From an uncultured bacterium (lineage in GTDB: Bacteria; Pseudomonadota; Gammaproteobacteria; Burkholderiales; CAIKXV01), in NCBI GenBank assembly GCA_903873475.1, contig CAIQON010000146.1, forward strand, positions 1 to 41,229: a stretch of DNA of 41,229 nt, read 5' to 3'. Of this stretch, positions 1 to 8,055 are shown one piece after another. A program made the translations under genes and the position numbers. The notes under the pieces are model-generated. The model searched no databases, was not told where the DNA came from, and saw only the letters and a program-made list of their open reading frames with translations. Positions within the stretch are counted from its first letter, which is position 1. Every line of letters starts with the position of its first letter.

Positions 1-2
1 GC

Positions 3-515
3 AACCTCTACGGCAAGCCCGGCAGCCTGGGGGCGGACCGCTGGGCGGCGCTGGCCGGCGCCTGGGCGCGCGGCCGCACGGCGGCCCTGGTGGTCGATGC
101 CGGGACGGCGATGACCGTCGATGCGCTCGCCGCCGATGGCCGCTTCCTCGGTGGCCTGATCGTCCCCGGATACGACCTGATGCGTGGCTCGCTCGCCCGC
201 GGTACCGCTCGGCTGCCGGTGGCTGCCGGCAGCTTCGACCCTTTTCCCCGTTCCACCGATGACGCGATCGTCAGCGGCGCGCTGCAGGCGATGGCCGGCG
301 CGGTGTCGAGGACGCGCGACGCGATGCTGGCGGCTGGCGAGCCCGCGCCGCGGCTGATGCTCACTGGTGGTTGCGCGCCGCTGCTGCAGCCCCTGCTGGA
401 TGCGTTCGCACCGCTGCACCTGCCTTCGCTGGTACTCGAAGGGGTGCTCGTGCTCGCACATGAGGCGCGCATGGCCGAGCGTGAGGATCCCGCCGCGCAC
501 CAGGAGGAGCGATGA
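3..515 (+). CDS. coaX: Type III pantothenate kinase CoaX (5' end missing)
   Basis: Phosphorylates pantothenate in the first step of coenzyme A synthesis, in the cytoplasm. The reading frame is open from the left edge, so the N-terminal phosphate-binding part lies outside the window. Visible family marks are LGADRW near the start, then VVDAGTAMTVDAL (the acidic ASKHA-fold motif) and GGLIVPG, and later LTGGCAPLL. The reading frame shown is about 170 codons of a family that is usually about 240-260 residues. It ends in an ATGA overlap with the next gene, with an AGGAGG ribosome site at 502-507 inside its last codons, so the two genes are translationally coupled. Type III kinases need a monovalent cation and are not feedback-inhibited by CoA; that is family knowledge. 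Confidence 0.93.
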   Translation, partial: NLYGKPGSLGADRWAALAGAWARGRTAALVVDAGTAMTVDALAADGRFLGGLIVPGYDLMRGSLARGTARLPVAAGSFDPFPRSTDDAIVSGALQAMAGAVSRTRDAMLAAGEPAPRLMLTGGCAPLLQPLLDAFAPLHLPSLVLEGVLVLAHEARMAEREDPAAHQEER

Positions 516-1180
516 CCCGCTGGCTCGTCGTGATGCTGCTGGCTGCCAACGTCCTGTTCGGCCTGGTGGTCGGTTTCGGAGGCCCTGCGCGCAGTCCGGA
601 TGCGCAACTGCTCGAACTGCAGATGAATGCGCAGCAGGTGCGCGTGGTCGGTGGGGGGCAGGACCGTCCGGGCCCGGTGGCTGTGTCCGCTGCGGTATCG
701 TCGGCCTGCCTGGCCTGGGGGCCGTTCGCGCGGGCCGATGCCGCACGCGCGCGGGAACTGCTTGCCGCCGTGGCACCCGCCGAGGCGGTGTCATCACGGG
801 AGGTCATCGGCGCCGGAGCCTGGTGGGTCGCGTTGCCACCGCAGAAGAGCCTGGCCGATGCACAGCGCAAGATGGCGGAACTGAAGGCGCTGGGCGTCAG
901 CGGCTATTCGCTGGTCGAGACTGCCGACGAATGGCAGAACGCGGTCGAACTGGGCGTGTTCGCCGACGAGGCAGCGGCACGCGAATACCTGGCCAGGCTG
1001 CAGCAGTCCGGCGTGCGCACGGCCCGGGTGATCGAGCGGCAGGCACCTGTCGGTGTGCAGTGGCTCGTGCGCGAACCGGGCGCGGTGGTGCTGGCCCGGG
1101 TGCTGGAACTGAAGCAGGCGAACTTCCCGGGCAGCGCGCTGGGCACGATCGGCTGTCCTCCGCCTGTGCCGGCGCGCTGA
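512..1180 (+). CDS. SPOR-domain protein, membrane-anchored
   Basis: A 222-residue protein. Its first 22 or so residues form an uncleaved hydrophobic segment (MTRWLVVMLLAANVLFGLVV), followed by a linker and a C-terminal half that fits the SPOR fold (about residues 70-200), with alternating short helices and strands such as CLAWGPF, WWVALPP and YSLVETADEWQNAVELGVF. SPOR domains bind denuded glycan strands at division septa in other proteins; whether this one does is inference. It begins with the ATG of an ATGA overlap with coaX and has a strong ribosome site. A SPOR-type gene next to coaX is a pairing I associate with betaproteobacteria. It converges with the downstream signalling gene. Confidence 0.75.
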   Translation: MTRWLVVMLLAANVLFGLVVGFGGPARSPDAQLLELQMNAQQVRVVGGGQDRPGPVAVSAAVSSACLAWGPFARADAARARELLAAVAPAEAVSSREVIGAGAWWVALPPQKSLADAQRKMAELKALGVSGYSLVETADEWQNAVELGVFADEAAAREYLARLQQSGVRTARVIERQAPVGVQWLVREPGAVVLARVLELKQANFPGSALGTIGCPPPVPAR

Positions 1181-1265
1181 TCCCGCGCGCGGTGGTGGCT
1201 CAGGACCGGGCCGATCTCGGGCGTAACGGGACCACTGCGCCCATGGGCATCATGGATGCCTGCAT

Positions 1266-3551
1266 CTATGCAGCCTGTACCCTGGCCGACGGACCTTCGT
1301 GCGGTATCGATGGCGGTGGTGGCAGCACGACCCCCGTGCCCCCGAGCAGCGCTTCCATCCGTGCCGGCGGCAGGGCTGCGTGGAACAGGTATCCCTGCAT
1401 CAGTGCGCAGCCGCGCGACACCAGGAAATCACGCTGGTCGGCGGTCTCGACGCCTTCGGCGACGACTTCGATGAACAGGCTGCGCGCGAGCGAGATGATC
1501 GCCTCGACGATCGCCGCGGTGTCGCGCTTCTCGGTGATCTCGGCGACGAAGGAACGGTCGATCTTCAGGCGCTGTACCGAGAACCGCTTCAGGTAGGACA
1601 GCGACGAGTAGCCGGTGCCGAAGTCATCCACCGAGATCGAGGCGCCGAGCCGGGCCAGCGCGCGCAGCGTATCGAGCGTGCCTTTGGTGTCTTCCATCAG
1701 CGTGTGTTCGGTGATCTCGAACTCGAGGCGCTTTGCGTCGAAGCCTGCATCGGCGAGGATCTGCGCGACCAGTTCCGCCAGCCGCGGGTCCTTGAACTGG
1801 CTTGCCGACAGGTTGATGGCCAGGCGCAGCGGGCGACCCTGGCCGTCGACCCAGCCGCGTGCCTCGCGGCAGGCCCGGCGGATGGCCCAGGCGCTGACAC
1901 TGCGGATCAGGCCGGTCTCTTCCAGCAACGGGATGAACGCATCCGGGTGCAGTTCGCCGCGTTGTGGATGCTGCCAGCGCAGCAGCGCCTCGACCGCGAT
2001 GATCTGCCCGGTCGATGATTCGATCTGGGGCTGGTAGTGCAGCTCGAGTTCACCGCGCTCGAGGATGCCCGGCAGGTCGGTCTCCAGCGAGAGGCTTTCG
2101 GACAGGCCGAGCTCCATGTCCGGCAGGTAGAAGCGGTAGGTATTCTTGCCGGCGGCCTTCGCGCGGTACATCGCGATGTCCGCGTGCTTGAGCAGCAGGT
2201 CGGACGTCGTGCCGTCGCGCGGATAGGCGGCTATGCCGATGGAAGTCGATACGAACAACTGGCGCCGATCGACGGTGAACGGCCGTTCGAAGGCCTGGAA
2301 GATCTTGGCGAGCACCATCTCGGCATGCTCGGCCTGCGCGAGGTCGGCGAGGATCAGTGCGAACTCGTCGCCACCGAGCCGGGCGACCGTGTCGTGGGCA
2401 CGTACGCATTCGGTCAGGCGGGTGCCGGCCGCGCGCAGCAGCACGTCGCCAGCCGCATGGCCGAGCGTGTCGTTGAGCGTCTTGAAGCGGTCGAGGTCCA
2501 GGTAGAGCAGCGCCACGGCCTTGCCGTTGCGCTGCGCATGCCCGAGGGCCTGCGACAGGCGGTCCACGAAAAGATTGCGGTTCGGCAGCCCGGTGCGGTC
2601 GTCGTAGTGGGCGAGGTAGTTGATGCGTCTTTCCGCGCGCTTGCGCTCGGAGATGTCGGACACCATGCACTGGATCGAGTGCGCACCGCCGAAGCTCATC
2701 GGCGTGGCGATCAGTTCGGCCTCGAACTCGGTACCGTTCATCCGCAGCAGCTTGACCTCGACGCGCGTGGTGGTACCCCGCTTGCTGGTATGACCGAGGC
2801 GCTCGGCAAGGCCGGGACGCGAATTGCGCTGTACATGCCCGATGACGCTGCGGCCGACCAGTTCGGCCGTGCTCGCCGCGCCGAGCATGCGAGCCAGTGC
2901 CGTATTCGCATACATGAAACGGTCGCGGGTCAGCACGAAGATGCCCAGCGGCGCGGTCTCGACCAGCGCGCGGTAGCCCGCTTCGCTGTCGCGCAGCGCC
3001 GCGGCGGACCGGTCGCGCGCGATGACGATGCTCGCGAGGTCGGTCGCGCCTTTCACCAGGTCGAGTTCGCGCTGGCCCGGGCGCTGGCACTCCCGGTAGT
3101 ACACGGCGAAGGTAGCCATCGCCTTGCCCGACGCGCCGAGGATCGGCGTCGACCAGCAGGCATGGAGGCCGTGCTTCAGCGCGATCGGTGCATAGGTGGC
3201 CCAGGCCGGATGTGTCGAGATGTCCTCGACGATGACCTGCTTGCCGGAATAGGCTGCGCACCCGCAAGAGCCTGCCTGCGGACCGATCGGCAGCCGGTCC
3301 ATCGCATCGCTGTAGGCCTCGGGCAGGCTCGGCGCAGCAGCTACGTGGATGCGTTCGTCCTCGATCAGCATCACCGAACACCAGGCGCCGGGGGCCTGCG
3401 CCTCGATGTTCTTGCACAGTGCGCCGAGCACGTCCGGCAGGCTGGCACCGCCAGCGATCATGCCAAGCAGCACGCGGCTGGCGATGACTTCGCGCCGCGG
3501 TGGCAGGCCGTCGGCCGCGATCGCGTCGGTGCTGGACTCGCTGCTGCTCAT
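1266..3551 (-). CDS. GAF-PAS-GGDEF-EAL cyclic-di-GMP signalling protein
   Basis: A 761-residue soluble sensor with no membrane segment. Order: GAF domain (about 30-185, with SCGCAAYSGK and the TPILGASGKAMATF region), PAS domain (about 190-305), GGDEF (about 310-475) and EAL (about 490-735). The cyclase signature GGDEF is intact at 393-397, preceded by an RxxD inhibitory site (RAHD, 384-387) at the usual five-residue spacing. The EAL domain keeps EALLRW (521), FEITEH, DDFGTG (642-647) and VVAEGVET, so both synthesis and breakdown of c-di-GMP look possible. The start at 3551 (MSSSES) is chosen because the 67 residues in frame upstream do not resemble a protein domain. No local target is visible. 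Confidence 0.93.
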   Translation of the reverse strand: MSSSESSTDAIAADGLPPRREVIASRVLLGMIAGGASLPDVLGALCKNIEAQAPGAWCSVMLIEDERIHVAAAPSLPEAYSDAMDRLPIGPQAGSCGCAAYSGKQVIVEDISTHPAWATYAPIALKHGLHACWSTPILGASGKAMATFAVYYRECQRPGQRELDLVKGATDLASIVIARDRSAAALRDSEAGYRALVETAPLGIFVLTRDRFMYANTALARMLGAASTAELVGRSVIGHVQRNSRPGLAERLGHTSKRGTTTRVEVKLLRMNGTEFEAELIATPMSFGGAHSIQCMVSDISERKRAERRINYLAHYDDRTGLPNRNLFVDRLSQALGHAQRNGKAVALLYLDLDRFKTLNDTLGHAAGDVLLRAAGTRLTECVRAHDTVARLGGDEFALILADLAQAEHAEMVLAKIFQAFERPFTVDRRQLFVSTSIGIAAYPRDGTTSDLLLKHADIAMYRAKAAGKNTYRFYLPDMELGLSESLSLETDLPGILERGELELHYQPQIESSTGQIIAVEALLRWQHPQRGELHPDAFIPLLEETGLIRSVSAWAIRRACREARGWVDGQGRPLRLAINLSASQFKDPRLAELVAQILADAGFDAKRLEFEITEHTLMEDTKGTLDTLRALARLGASISVDDFGTGYSSLSYLKRFSVQRLKIDRSFVAEITEKRDTAAIVEAIISLARSLFIEVVAEGVETADQRDFLVSRGCALMQGYLFHAALPPARMEALLGGTGVVLPPPPSIPHEGPSARVQAA

Positions 3552-3728
3552 GTCGTGAAGCCTGCCCGGAGGATCGCCCGCAAGATGCACGGATGGTACG
3601 GGATCGCGCGTTGCGCTGGAAGCGCTGCAGACCTGCGCGGTGGCTCCGCGTGGCGCCCGCCTTGCGCGCTGATGCGGTAAACCCGGGCAGCAGTGGCTGC
3701 GTTCATCAGAAACAGGAGATCGCCCGCC

Positions 3729-4097
3729 ATGCAGAACGTTCCGATGCTTCAACCCCCGGGTTCCGGTGTTCCCGCGCTTGCTGCCGCGCGCGCGTGCCGT
3801 GCGCTCGTCGCAGCCTGCGTCGTCGCGCTCGCGAGCGGGTGCGCGGCGACAGCCGAACTGGGTCGAACCGAGCGGTTACCCGAGGGCACGCTGCCGCCGT
3901 CGAAGGAAGTCGGGCCACCCGTGAACATACAGCCCGCGCCGCTGGCGCGTGAAGCGTACCGGGTCGCTCCGCACCATCCGGGCATCCGTGGCCCGGTCTA
4001 CGGCCCGGTCTACGGCCCGGGCTGGTACGGGCCTCGCTGCTTCGACCCGGTGTCATGCGCACGCCCCGGGTTCGGACTGCACTACCGGGCCTTCTGA
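3729..4097 (+). CDS. Small putative lipoprotein with GPVYGP repeats
   Basis: A 122-residue protein of unknown function. The N-terminus has a hydrophobic stretch ending in LASGC, a plausible lipobox, so it is predicted to be exported and lipidated. The mature part is short, low in complexity and rich in proline, glycine and tyrosine, with a tandem GPVY GPVY GPGWYGP run near residues 92-105 and two cysteines close to the end. The ATG at 3729 is preferred to an in-frame start 12 codons upstream because AGGAGA lies at 3714-3719 at a good distance. It is divergent from the c-di-GMP gene and converges with rfaE2, so it stands alone. I do not recognise a family. Confidence 0.6.
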   Translation: MQNVPMLQPPGSGVPALAAARACRALVAACVVALASGCAATAELGRTERLPEGTLPPSKEVGPPVNIQPAPLAREAYRVAPHHPGIRGPVYGPVYGPGWYGPRCFDPVSCARPGFGLHYRAF

Positions 4098-4109
4098 GGC
4101 GGCCTGAAG

Positions 4110-4616
4110 TTACAGGGTCCGGATGCGCTCGAGCAGCGCAGTAGTCGAGCGCTGGTGGATGAACGGGATCGACACGACGCGACCGCCGCGCGCGATCACG
4201 CCGGATGCGCCGATGATGCGATCGACGGACCAGTCCCCCCCCTTCACCAGCACCTGCGGCGCGATCGCTTCGATCAGTTCCAGCGGTGTATCGGCATCGA
4301 ACCAGGTGACCAGGTCCACGCATTCGAGGGCTGCGATCACGGCCATGCGATCGGCCAGGGTGTTCACCGGCCGGTCCTCGCCCTTGCCGAGGCGGCGCAC
4401 CGATGCGTCGGTGTTGAGCGCAACCACCAGCGACGCGCCGAGCGCGCGGGCCTGTGCGAGGTAGGTCACATGGCCCCGATGCAGCAGGTCGAAACAGCCG
4501 TTCGTGAATACTACGGGTGCGTCCAGCAGCGCTGCCCGCTGCCGCACTGCTTCGGGCGGGCACGACTTGCGCTCGAAGGCGGGCGCCGCTGGCAGCGCCG
4601 ATGCGTCGGCCGCCAT
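4110..4616 (-). CDS. rfaE2: D-glycero-beta-D-manno-heptose 1-phosphate adenylyltransferase (RfaE2)
   Basis: Transfers AMP to heptose 1-phosphate to make ADP-heptose, the donor for the LPS inner core; cytoplasmic. The 168 residues hold a single nucleotidyltransferase domain with [14 protein letters not shown] (the HxGH motif is HRGH), followed by VKGGDW and a C-terminal [13 protein letters not shown]. It corresponds to the C-terminal half of the fused HldE protein; the kinase half is not in this window, which fits genomes with split rfaE1 and rfaE2. It is last in the minus-strand unit with the MerR-type regulator and the diiron gene. A strong hairpin (4629-4660) sits just in front of its start. 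A general cytidylyltransferase-fold role is the only other reading. Confidence 0.9.
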   Translation of the reverse strand: MAADASALPAAPAFERKSCPPEAVRQRAALLDAPVVFTNGCFDLLHRGHVTYLAQARALGASLVVALNTDASVRRLGKGEDRPVNTLADRMAVIAALECVDLVTWFDADTPLELIEAIAPQVLVKGGDWSVDRIIGASGVIARGGRVVSIPFIHQRSTTALLERIRTL

Positions 4617-4621
4617 CGGCT

Positions 4622-5482
4622 TCAGACCGGCGCCGTTGCGCCTGCGGGTGCAACGGCGCCCGCGTTCAGTATCTTTCGATAGCGGTTGAGGGACTGGACG
4701 GTGTCGAAGCTCTGGCCGAGGAGGGTCGACAGCTTCTTCAGGATCGAGCCAACTACCTTGCTTTCCCAGTCGCGGTCGAAGCGGATCTGCTCGTCGAGCC
4801 AATGCTCGAGCCAGCCCGGGTCGGGCAGGCGGCTCTGCACCGTGTCGTTCGGGAACAGGGCCTTGCTCACGTGCAGGTTGGTCGGGTGCAGGGCCTGGCC
4901 GGTGCGGCCGGCCGAGGCCATCAGCACGCCCACCTTGGCGAATGCGCGCCGGGCCTCGTCGCCCAGGCGCTCGATGGCCTGCTGCATGTAGCGGAGGTAT
5001 GCGCCGCCATGCCGGGCCTCGTCGTGCGAGACCAGGCGGTAGATGTGCTGGATCACCGGCTCGGTATGCCACTCGGCCGCGCACTGATACCACTGTGTCA
5101 GCCGGAGTTCGCCGCAGAAGTGGAGCGTGAGGGTCTCGAGATATGGCGCCGGATCGAAGTCGAACCGCACCGCGTGCAGTTCTTCTTCGGTGGGGAGCAG
5201 GTCGGGCCGGAAGCGCCGCAGGTACTCCATGAGCACCAGCGAATGCTTCTGCTCTTCATAGAACCAGACCGACATGAAGGCGGAGAAATCGCTGTCGTGC
5301 CGGTTGTCGCGCAGGAACATCTCGGTTGCCGGCAGCGCGGACCACTCGGTGATCGCGTTCATCTTGATCGTCTGCGCCTGCTCGTCGGTGAGCAGCGCAG
5401 GATCGAACGTATCCCAGGGGATGTCGTCTGCCATGTTCCAGCGGACTTTTTCCAGCTGGCGGAAAATCTTTGGATAGAGCAT
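4622..5482 (-). CDS. Ferritin-like diiron protein (acyl-ACP-desaturase-like)
   Basis: A 286-residue, mostly helical cytoplasmic protein with the six-ligand pattern of ferritin-like diiron oxygenases: E47, E77xxH80 (in EEQKH), E125 and E155xxH158 (in DEARH). The two ExxH motifs and their spacing resemble soluble acyl-ACP desaturases and related O2-activating enzymes, so an oxidative reaction on a lipid or thioester is plausible; the substrate is inferred only. It starts 7 nt after the stop of the MerR-type regulator with no clear Shine-Dalgarno, suggesting translational coupling. Its tail, rich in Ala, Pro and Gly, is encoded by a perfect inverted repeat. Its location opposite a lipid-modification operon makes it a candidate partner of that pathway. 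Confidence 0.8.
   Translation of the reverse strand: MLYPKIFRQLEKVRWNMADDIPWDTFDPALLTDEQAQTIKMNAITEWSALPATEMFLRDNRHDSDFSAFMSVWFYEEQKHSLVLMEYLRRFRPDLLPTEEELHAVRFDFDPAPYLETLTLHFCGELRLTQWYQCAAEWHTEPVIQHIYRLVSHDEARHGGAYLRYMQQAIERLGDEARRAFAKVGVLMASAGRTGQALHPTNLHVSKALFPNDTVQSRLPDPGWLEHWLDEQIRFDRDWESKVVGSILKKLSTLLGQSFDTVQSLNRYRKILNAGAVAPAGATAPV
4629..4660 (-). repeat. Perfect 11-bp inverted repeat between diiron gene and rfaE2
   Basis: GGCGCCGTTGC at 4629-4639 and its exact complement GCAACGGCGCC at 4650-4660 flank a 10-nt loop. In the minus-strand transcript the hairpin covers the last codons of the diiron gene and ends 13 nt before the rfaE2 start. No run of T follows, so it is not a canonical terminator. 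It could limit or couple rfaE2 translation, or protect an mRNA end. Confidence 0.6.
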
Positions 5483-5489
5483 CAGGGTT

Positions 5490-6419
5490 TCAGTCTGACA
5501 GGCGGGCCCGCCATTCACCCAGGGCGGTGATGATCTGTTCGAGCCCGCGGAGCACTTCGATACCTTCACCGGGTGTGCGCGCCCTGAGCATGGCGTCGCC
5601 GCCGACCCACAGAGCCACCCGTGCAGGAAGCATTTCGCGCAGTTCCCGGATACTACCGGTCGCGAGGCGCGCCGGGAATGCGGAACTGAACGAAATGGTG
5701 ACGATGTCGACATCGTGAGCCAGCGCCGCCGCGACGATGTCGGCAGCCGGCGTCTCGACGCCGAGCGGAACGCAGTAGACGCCCTCCAGCGTGAGCAGCG
5801 CCTCGGCCATCAGCAGCCCCATGCCGTGCTGCTCGCCGGGCAGCGTGGTCAACAGCACGCGCGGCGAGTGCCCCCGCAGCTGGATGCTGGCAATCGCATT
5901 GCGAAGCAGCCCCTGCATCTGCTCGGTATACAGGTGCTCTTCGAACACGGCGATCTCGCCGCGTACCCAGGCATTGCCGATCGCGCGGTTCAGCGGCACC
6001 ACGATGTCGAGCACGAACGGACGCAGGCCATCGCGCAGCAGGTTCTGGGTGAGCGTCTGGCGCAGCTCGAGCGACTTGTGCGAGCGCACCAGGTTCAGCA
6101 GCGCCTCGACGTCGGGGCTGTGCGCTGGGCTCTCTGCCTCGTTGCAGAGCGCATTCAGTTCATCGAGCGACTTCGCGATGATCTTGCTCGGCCGATGCCC
6201 CTGGTCGAGCAGGCGCTTCAGCAGGCGCAGCTTGTCGACCTGGTCGGACGGGTAGATGCGCTCTCCGTGGGCATCACGGTAGGGTTGCGGGAAGCCGTAG
6301 CGGCGCTCCCAGACGCGCAGCGCGTCCTTGGAAAGGCCGGTGTCGCGCTCCACCGAGCTGATGTTGACCGGGGCGCGGTCGCCACCGATTTCTTCAGCGA
6401 TCGAAAATTTCTTGTCCAT
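5490..6419 (-). CDS. MerR-family regulator with B12-binding domain (CarH/LitR-like photosensor)
   Basis: A 309-residue predicted transcription factor. Residues 18-85 form a MerR winged helix (ISSVERDTGLSKDALRVWERRYGFPQP). A four-helix bundle (about 103-180) and a Rossmann-type cobalamin domain (about 186-305) follow. The CarH hallmark Wx9EH is exact (W151, E161-H162), and the lower-ligand motif is E196QHGMG, with H198 as expected cobalt ligand. Known relatives bind adenosylcobalamin, repress as tetramers in the dark and fall apart in light. The residue after W151 is Val, where T. thermophilus CarH has the His that ligates cobalt after photolysis. ATG at 6419 is chosen over a TTG seven codons upstream. 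It is divergent from the lipid operon, its probable target. Confidence 0.9.
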   Translation of the reverse strand: MDKKFSIAEEIGGDRAPVNISSVERDTGLSKDALRVWERRYGFPQPYRDAHGERIYPSDQVDKLRLLKRLLDQGHRPSKIIAKSLDELNALCNEAESPAHSPDVEALLNLVRSHKSLELRQTLTQNLLRDGLRPFVLDIVVPLNRAIGNAWVRGEIAVFEEHLYTEQMQGLLRNAIASIQLRGHSPRVLLTTLPGEQHGMGLLMAEALLTLEGVYCVPLGVETPAADIVAAALAHDVDIVTISFSSAFPARLATGSIRELREMLPARVALWVGGDAMLRARTPGEGIEVLRGLEQIITALGEWRARLSD

Positions 6420-6681
6420 CGTTCTGATTAGACATCGCAATGAATGAAGCCTGATAATACTGGATTCGGGCGATACTGACTAGGACAAATCTGTTCGGCA
6501 GTGTCTGTCAAGGCGCATCCTGCGCGATGCCCGGGAATGGCGCCCGGGTGGCGTGCCTGTCCACCGCAAGATGAATGACGCAGTGCGATCGATGCCCGAG
6601 CAAACGGGCTCGTTTACCATCTGCGCCTCTCCCCCGGGGCGCGGGCGACGGAAGTGGCTCTGATCTGAAGGATGAACGCGG
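6420..6681. promoter_or_regulatory. Divergent regulatory region between the photosensor and the lipid operon
   Basis: This 262-bp gap must hold the promoters of both units. The half next to the regulator is AT-richer. The plus-strand side has nested inverted repeats: AAACG-N4-CGTTT at 6602-6615, overlapped by CGAGC-N6-GCTCG at 6597-6612. These are candidate operators. I find no convincing -35/-10 pair for the plus-strand operon. Confidence 0.5.
6454..6482 (-). promoter_or_regulatory. Candidate sigma70 promoter of the MerR-type regulator unit
   Basis: On the minus strand TAGTCA (6482-6477) and TATTAT (6459-6454) are separated by 17 bp, about 30 nt upstream of the start codon. The -10 matches consensus at five of six positions. 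The hexamer ATACTG (plus-strand sense) occurs twice, at 6457-6462 and 6473-6478, overlapping the -10 and -35 elements, and could be an operator. Assignment is by eye only. Confidence 0.4.
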
Positions 6682-8055
6682 GTGCGGCAGACAACCATAG
6701 CAGTAGTGGGTTCAGGCATTTCCGGGCTTTCGGCGGCCTGGCTGCTTCGCGACCGATACCGGGTGACCCTGTTCGAGGGCGGCGACCGGCCGGGCGGCCA
6801 CACCAACACGATCGACGTGGACGTCGATGGCAGGCGCTTTCCGGTGGACACCGGTTTCCTGGTGTTCAACGAACGGACCTATCCGAACCTGATCGCGCTT
6901 TTCGACCTGATTGGCGTGCCTTCGGTCACCAGCGACATGTCGTTCAGCGTCTGCATGGAACAGCCCCGTCTCGAATGGGCCGGCACGTCGATCGCGTCGC
7001 TCTTCGCACAGAAGCGGAACCTTCTGCGGCCGCGGTTCTGGGGCATGCTGACCGATATCGCACGCTTCAACCGCGAGGCTTCCGCCTTCGTCGATTCCGA
7101 CCCGGCGCGCCCGATGGACCTCGGCACCTACCTCGAGCGCGGCCGCTATGGCACGGCATTCCGTGACTGGTACCTGCTGCCGATGGCTGCGGCGATCTGG
7201 TCCTGCCCGGTCGAGTCGATGCGGGCCTTCCCGGTGGCAAGCTTCATCCGCTTCTTCGTGAACCATGGCCTGCTGCAGGTTACCCGGCGGCCGCGCTGGA
7301 TGACGGTGACGGGCGGCGGCCGTGAGTACGTGCGCCGGCTGTGCGAAGACCTGCCGGACATTCGGCTGTCGACGCCCGTCACGCAGGTGCGCAGGCTGCC
7401 GGACTGCGTCGAGGTGACGGCGGCGGGCCAGGTCCAGCGGTTCGACCAGATCGTGTTCGCCTGCCACAGTGACCAGGCGCTGGCGGCGCTGGCCGATCCG
7501 TCCGGGGCGGAGTCGGAACTGCTCGGGGCGGTGCGCTACCAGCCCAACGTGGCATGGCTGCATACCGATGCCTCGTTCCTGCCGCGCTCGCGGCTGGCGT
7601 GGGCGGCGTGGAACTACGCGGGTACGGGTGCCCCGGGAGAGCGGCAGGGCGCAGCCGGAGCGGGCAGCCCGGGCGGTGCCGAGGGTTCGGTCAGCGTGAC
7701 TTACCTGATCAACCGCCTGCAGCCGCTGCCTGTCGCAACGCCGGTGATGGTGACGCTCAACCCGCACCGCGCGGTCGATCCGGCGCATGTGATCCGGCGC
7801 ATCGAGTACGCCCATCCGATGCTGGATGCGCCTGCGCTGGCCGCGCAACAGCGGTTGCCTGCACTGCAGGGTGCCAGCCGTACCTGGTACTGCGGGGCAT
7901 GGACCGGCTATGGCTTCCATGAAGACGGGCTCAAGTCGGCGCTGGTCGTGGCGGCCGGGCTCGGCGTGCAGGCACCCTGGATGGCGGGTGGCAGCCCCCT
8001 GTCGCAGCCCGCGGACGCCGCTGCCGCGGGAACGGCAGCGCGGCGAACGGCATGA
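6682..8055 (+). CDS. FAD/NAD(P)-binding oxidoreductase (amine-oxidase-like)
   Basis: A 457-residue flavoprotein. It opens with a dinucleotide-binding fold (VVGSGISGLSAAWLL, residues 9-23), then FEGGDRPGGHTNT and the second conserved region VDTGFLVFNERTYPN. The C-terminal flavin motif is YCGAWTGYGFHEDGLKSAL. It matches the COG2907-type proteins found with cyclopropane-synthase-like enzymes. Probable role: redox step (desaturation or reduction) on a membrane acyl chain; the exact reaction is inferred. GTG at 6682 is chosen for the GAAGGA at 6667-6672. A Gly/Ala-rich insert lies near residues 315-335. First of nine genes, overlapping the next by ATGA. Confidence 0.85.
   Translation: MRQTTIAVVGSGISGLSAAWLLRDRYRVTLFEGGDRPGGHTNTIDVDVDGRRFPVDTGFLVFNERTYPNLIALFDLIGVPSVTSDMSFSVCMEQPRLEWAGTSIASLFAQKRNLLRPRFWGMLTDIARFNREASAFVDSDPARPMDLGTYLERGRYGTAFRDWYLLPMAAAIWSCPVESMRAFPVASFIRFFVNHGLLQVTRRPRWMTVTGGGREYVRRLCEDLPDIRLSTPVTQVRRLPDCVEVTAAGQVQRFDQIVFACHSDQALAALADPSGAESELLGAVRYQPNVAWLHTDASFLPRSRLAWAAWNYAGTGAPGERQGAAGAGSPGGAEGSVSVTYLINRLQPLPVATPVMVTLNPHRAVDPAHVIRRIEYAHPMLDAPALAAQQRLPALQGASRTWYCGAWTGYGFHEDGLKSALVVAAGLGVQAPWMAGGSPLSQPADAAAAGTAARRTA

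Noticed and set aside
6480-6869. Minus-strand open frame across the divergent promoter region
   Set aside because: It runs into the FAD oxidoreductase gene on the other strand and has no domain-like sequence.
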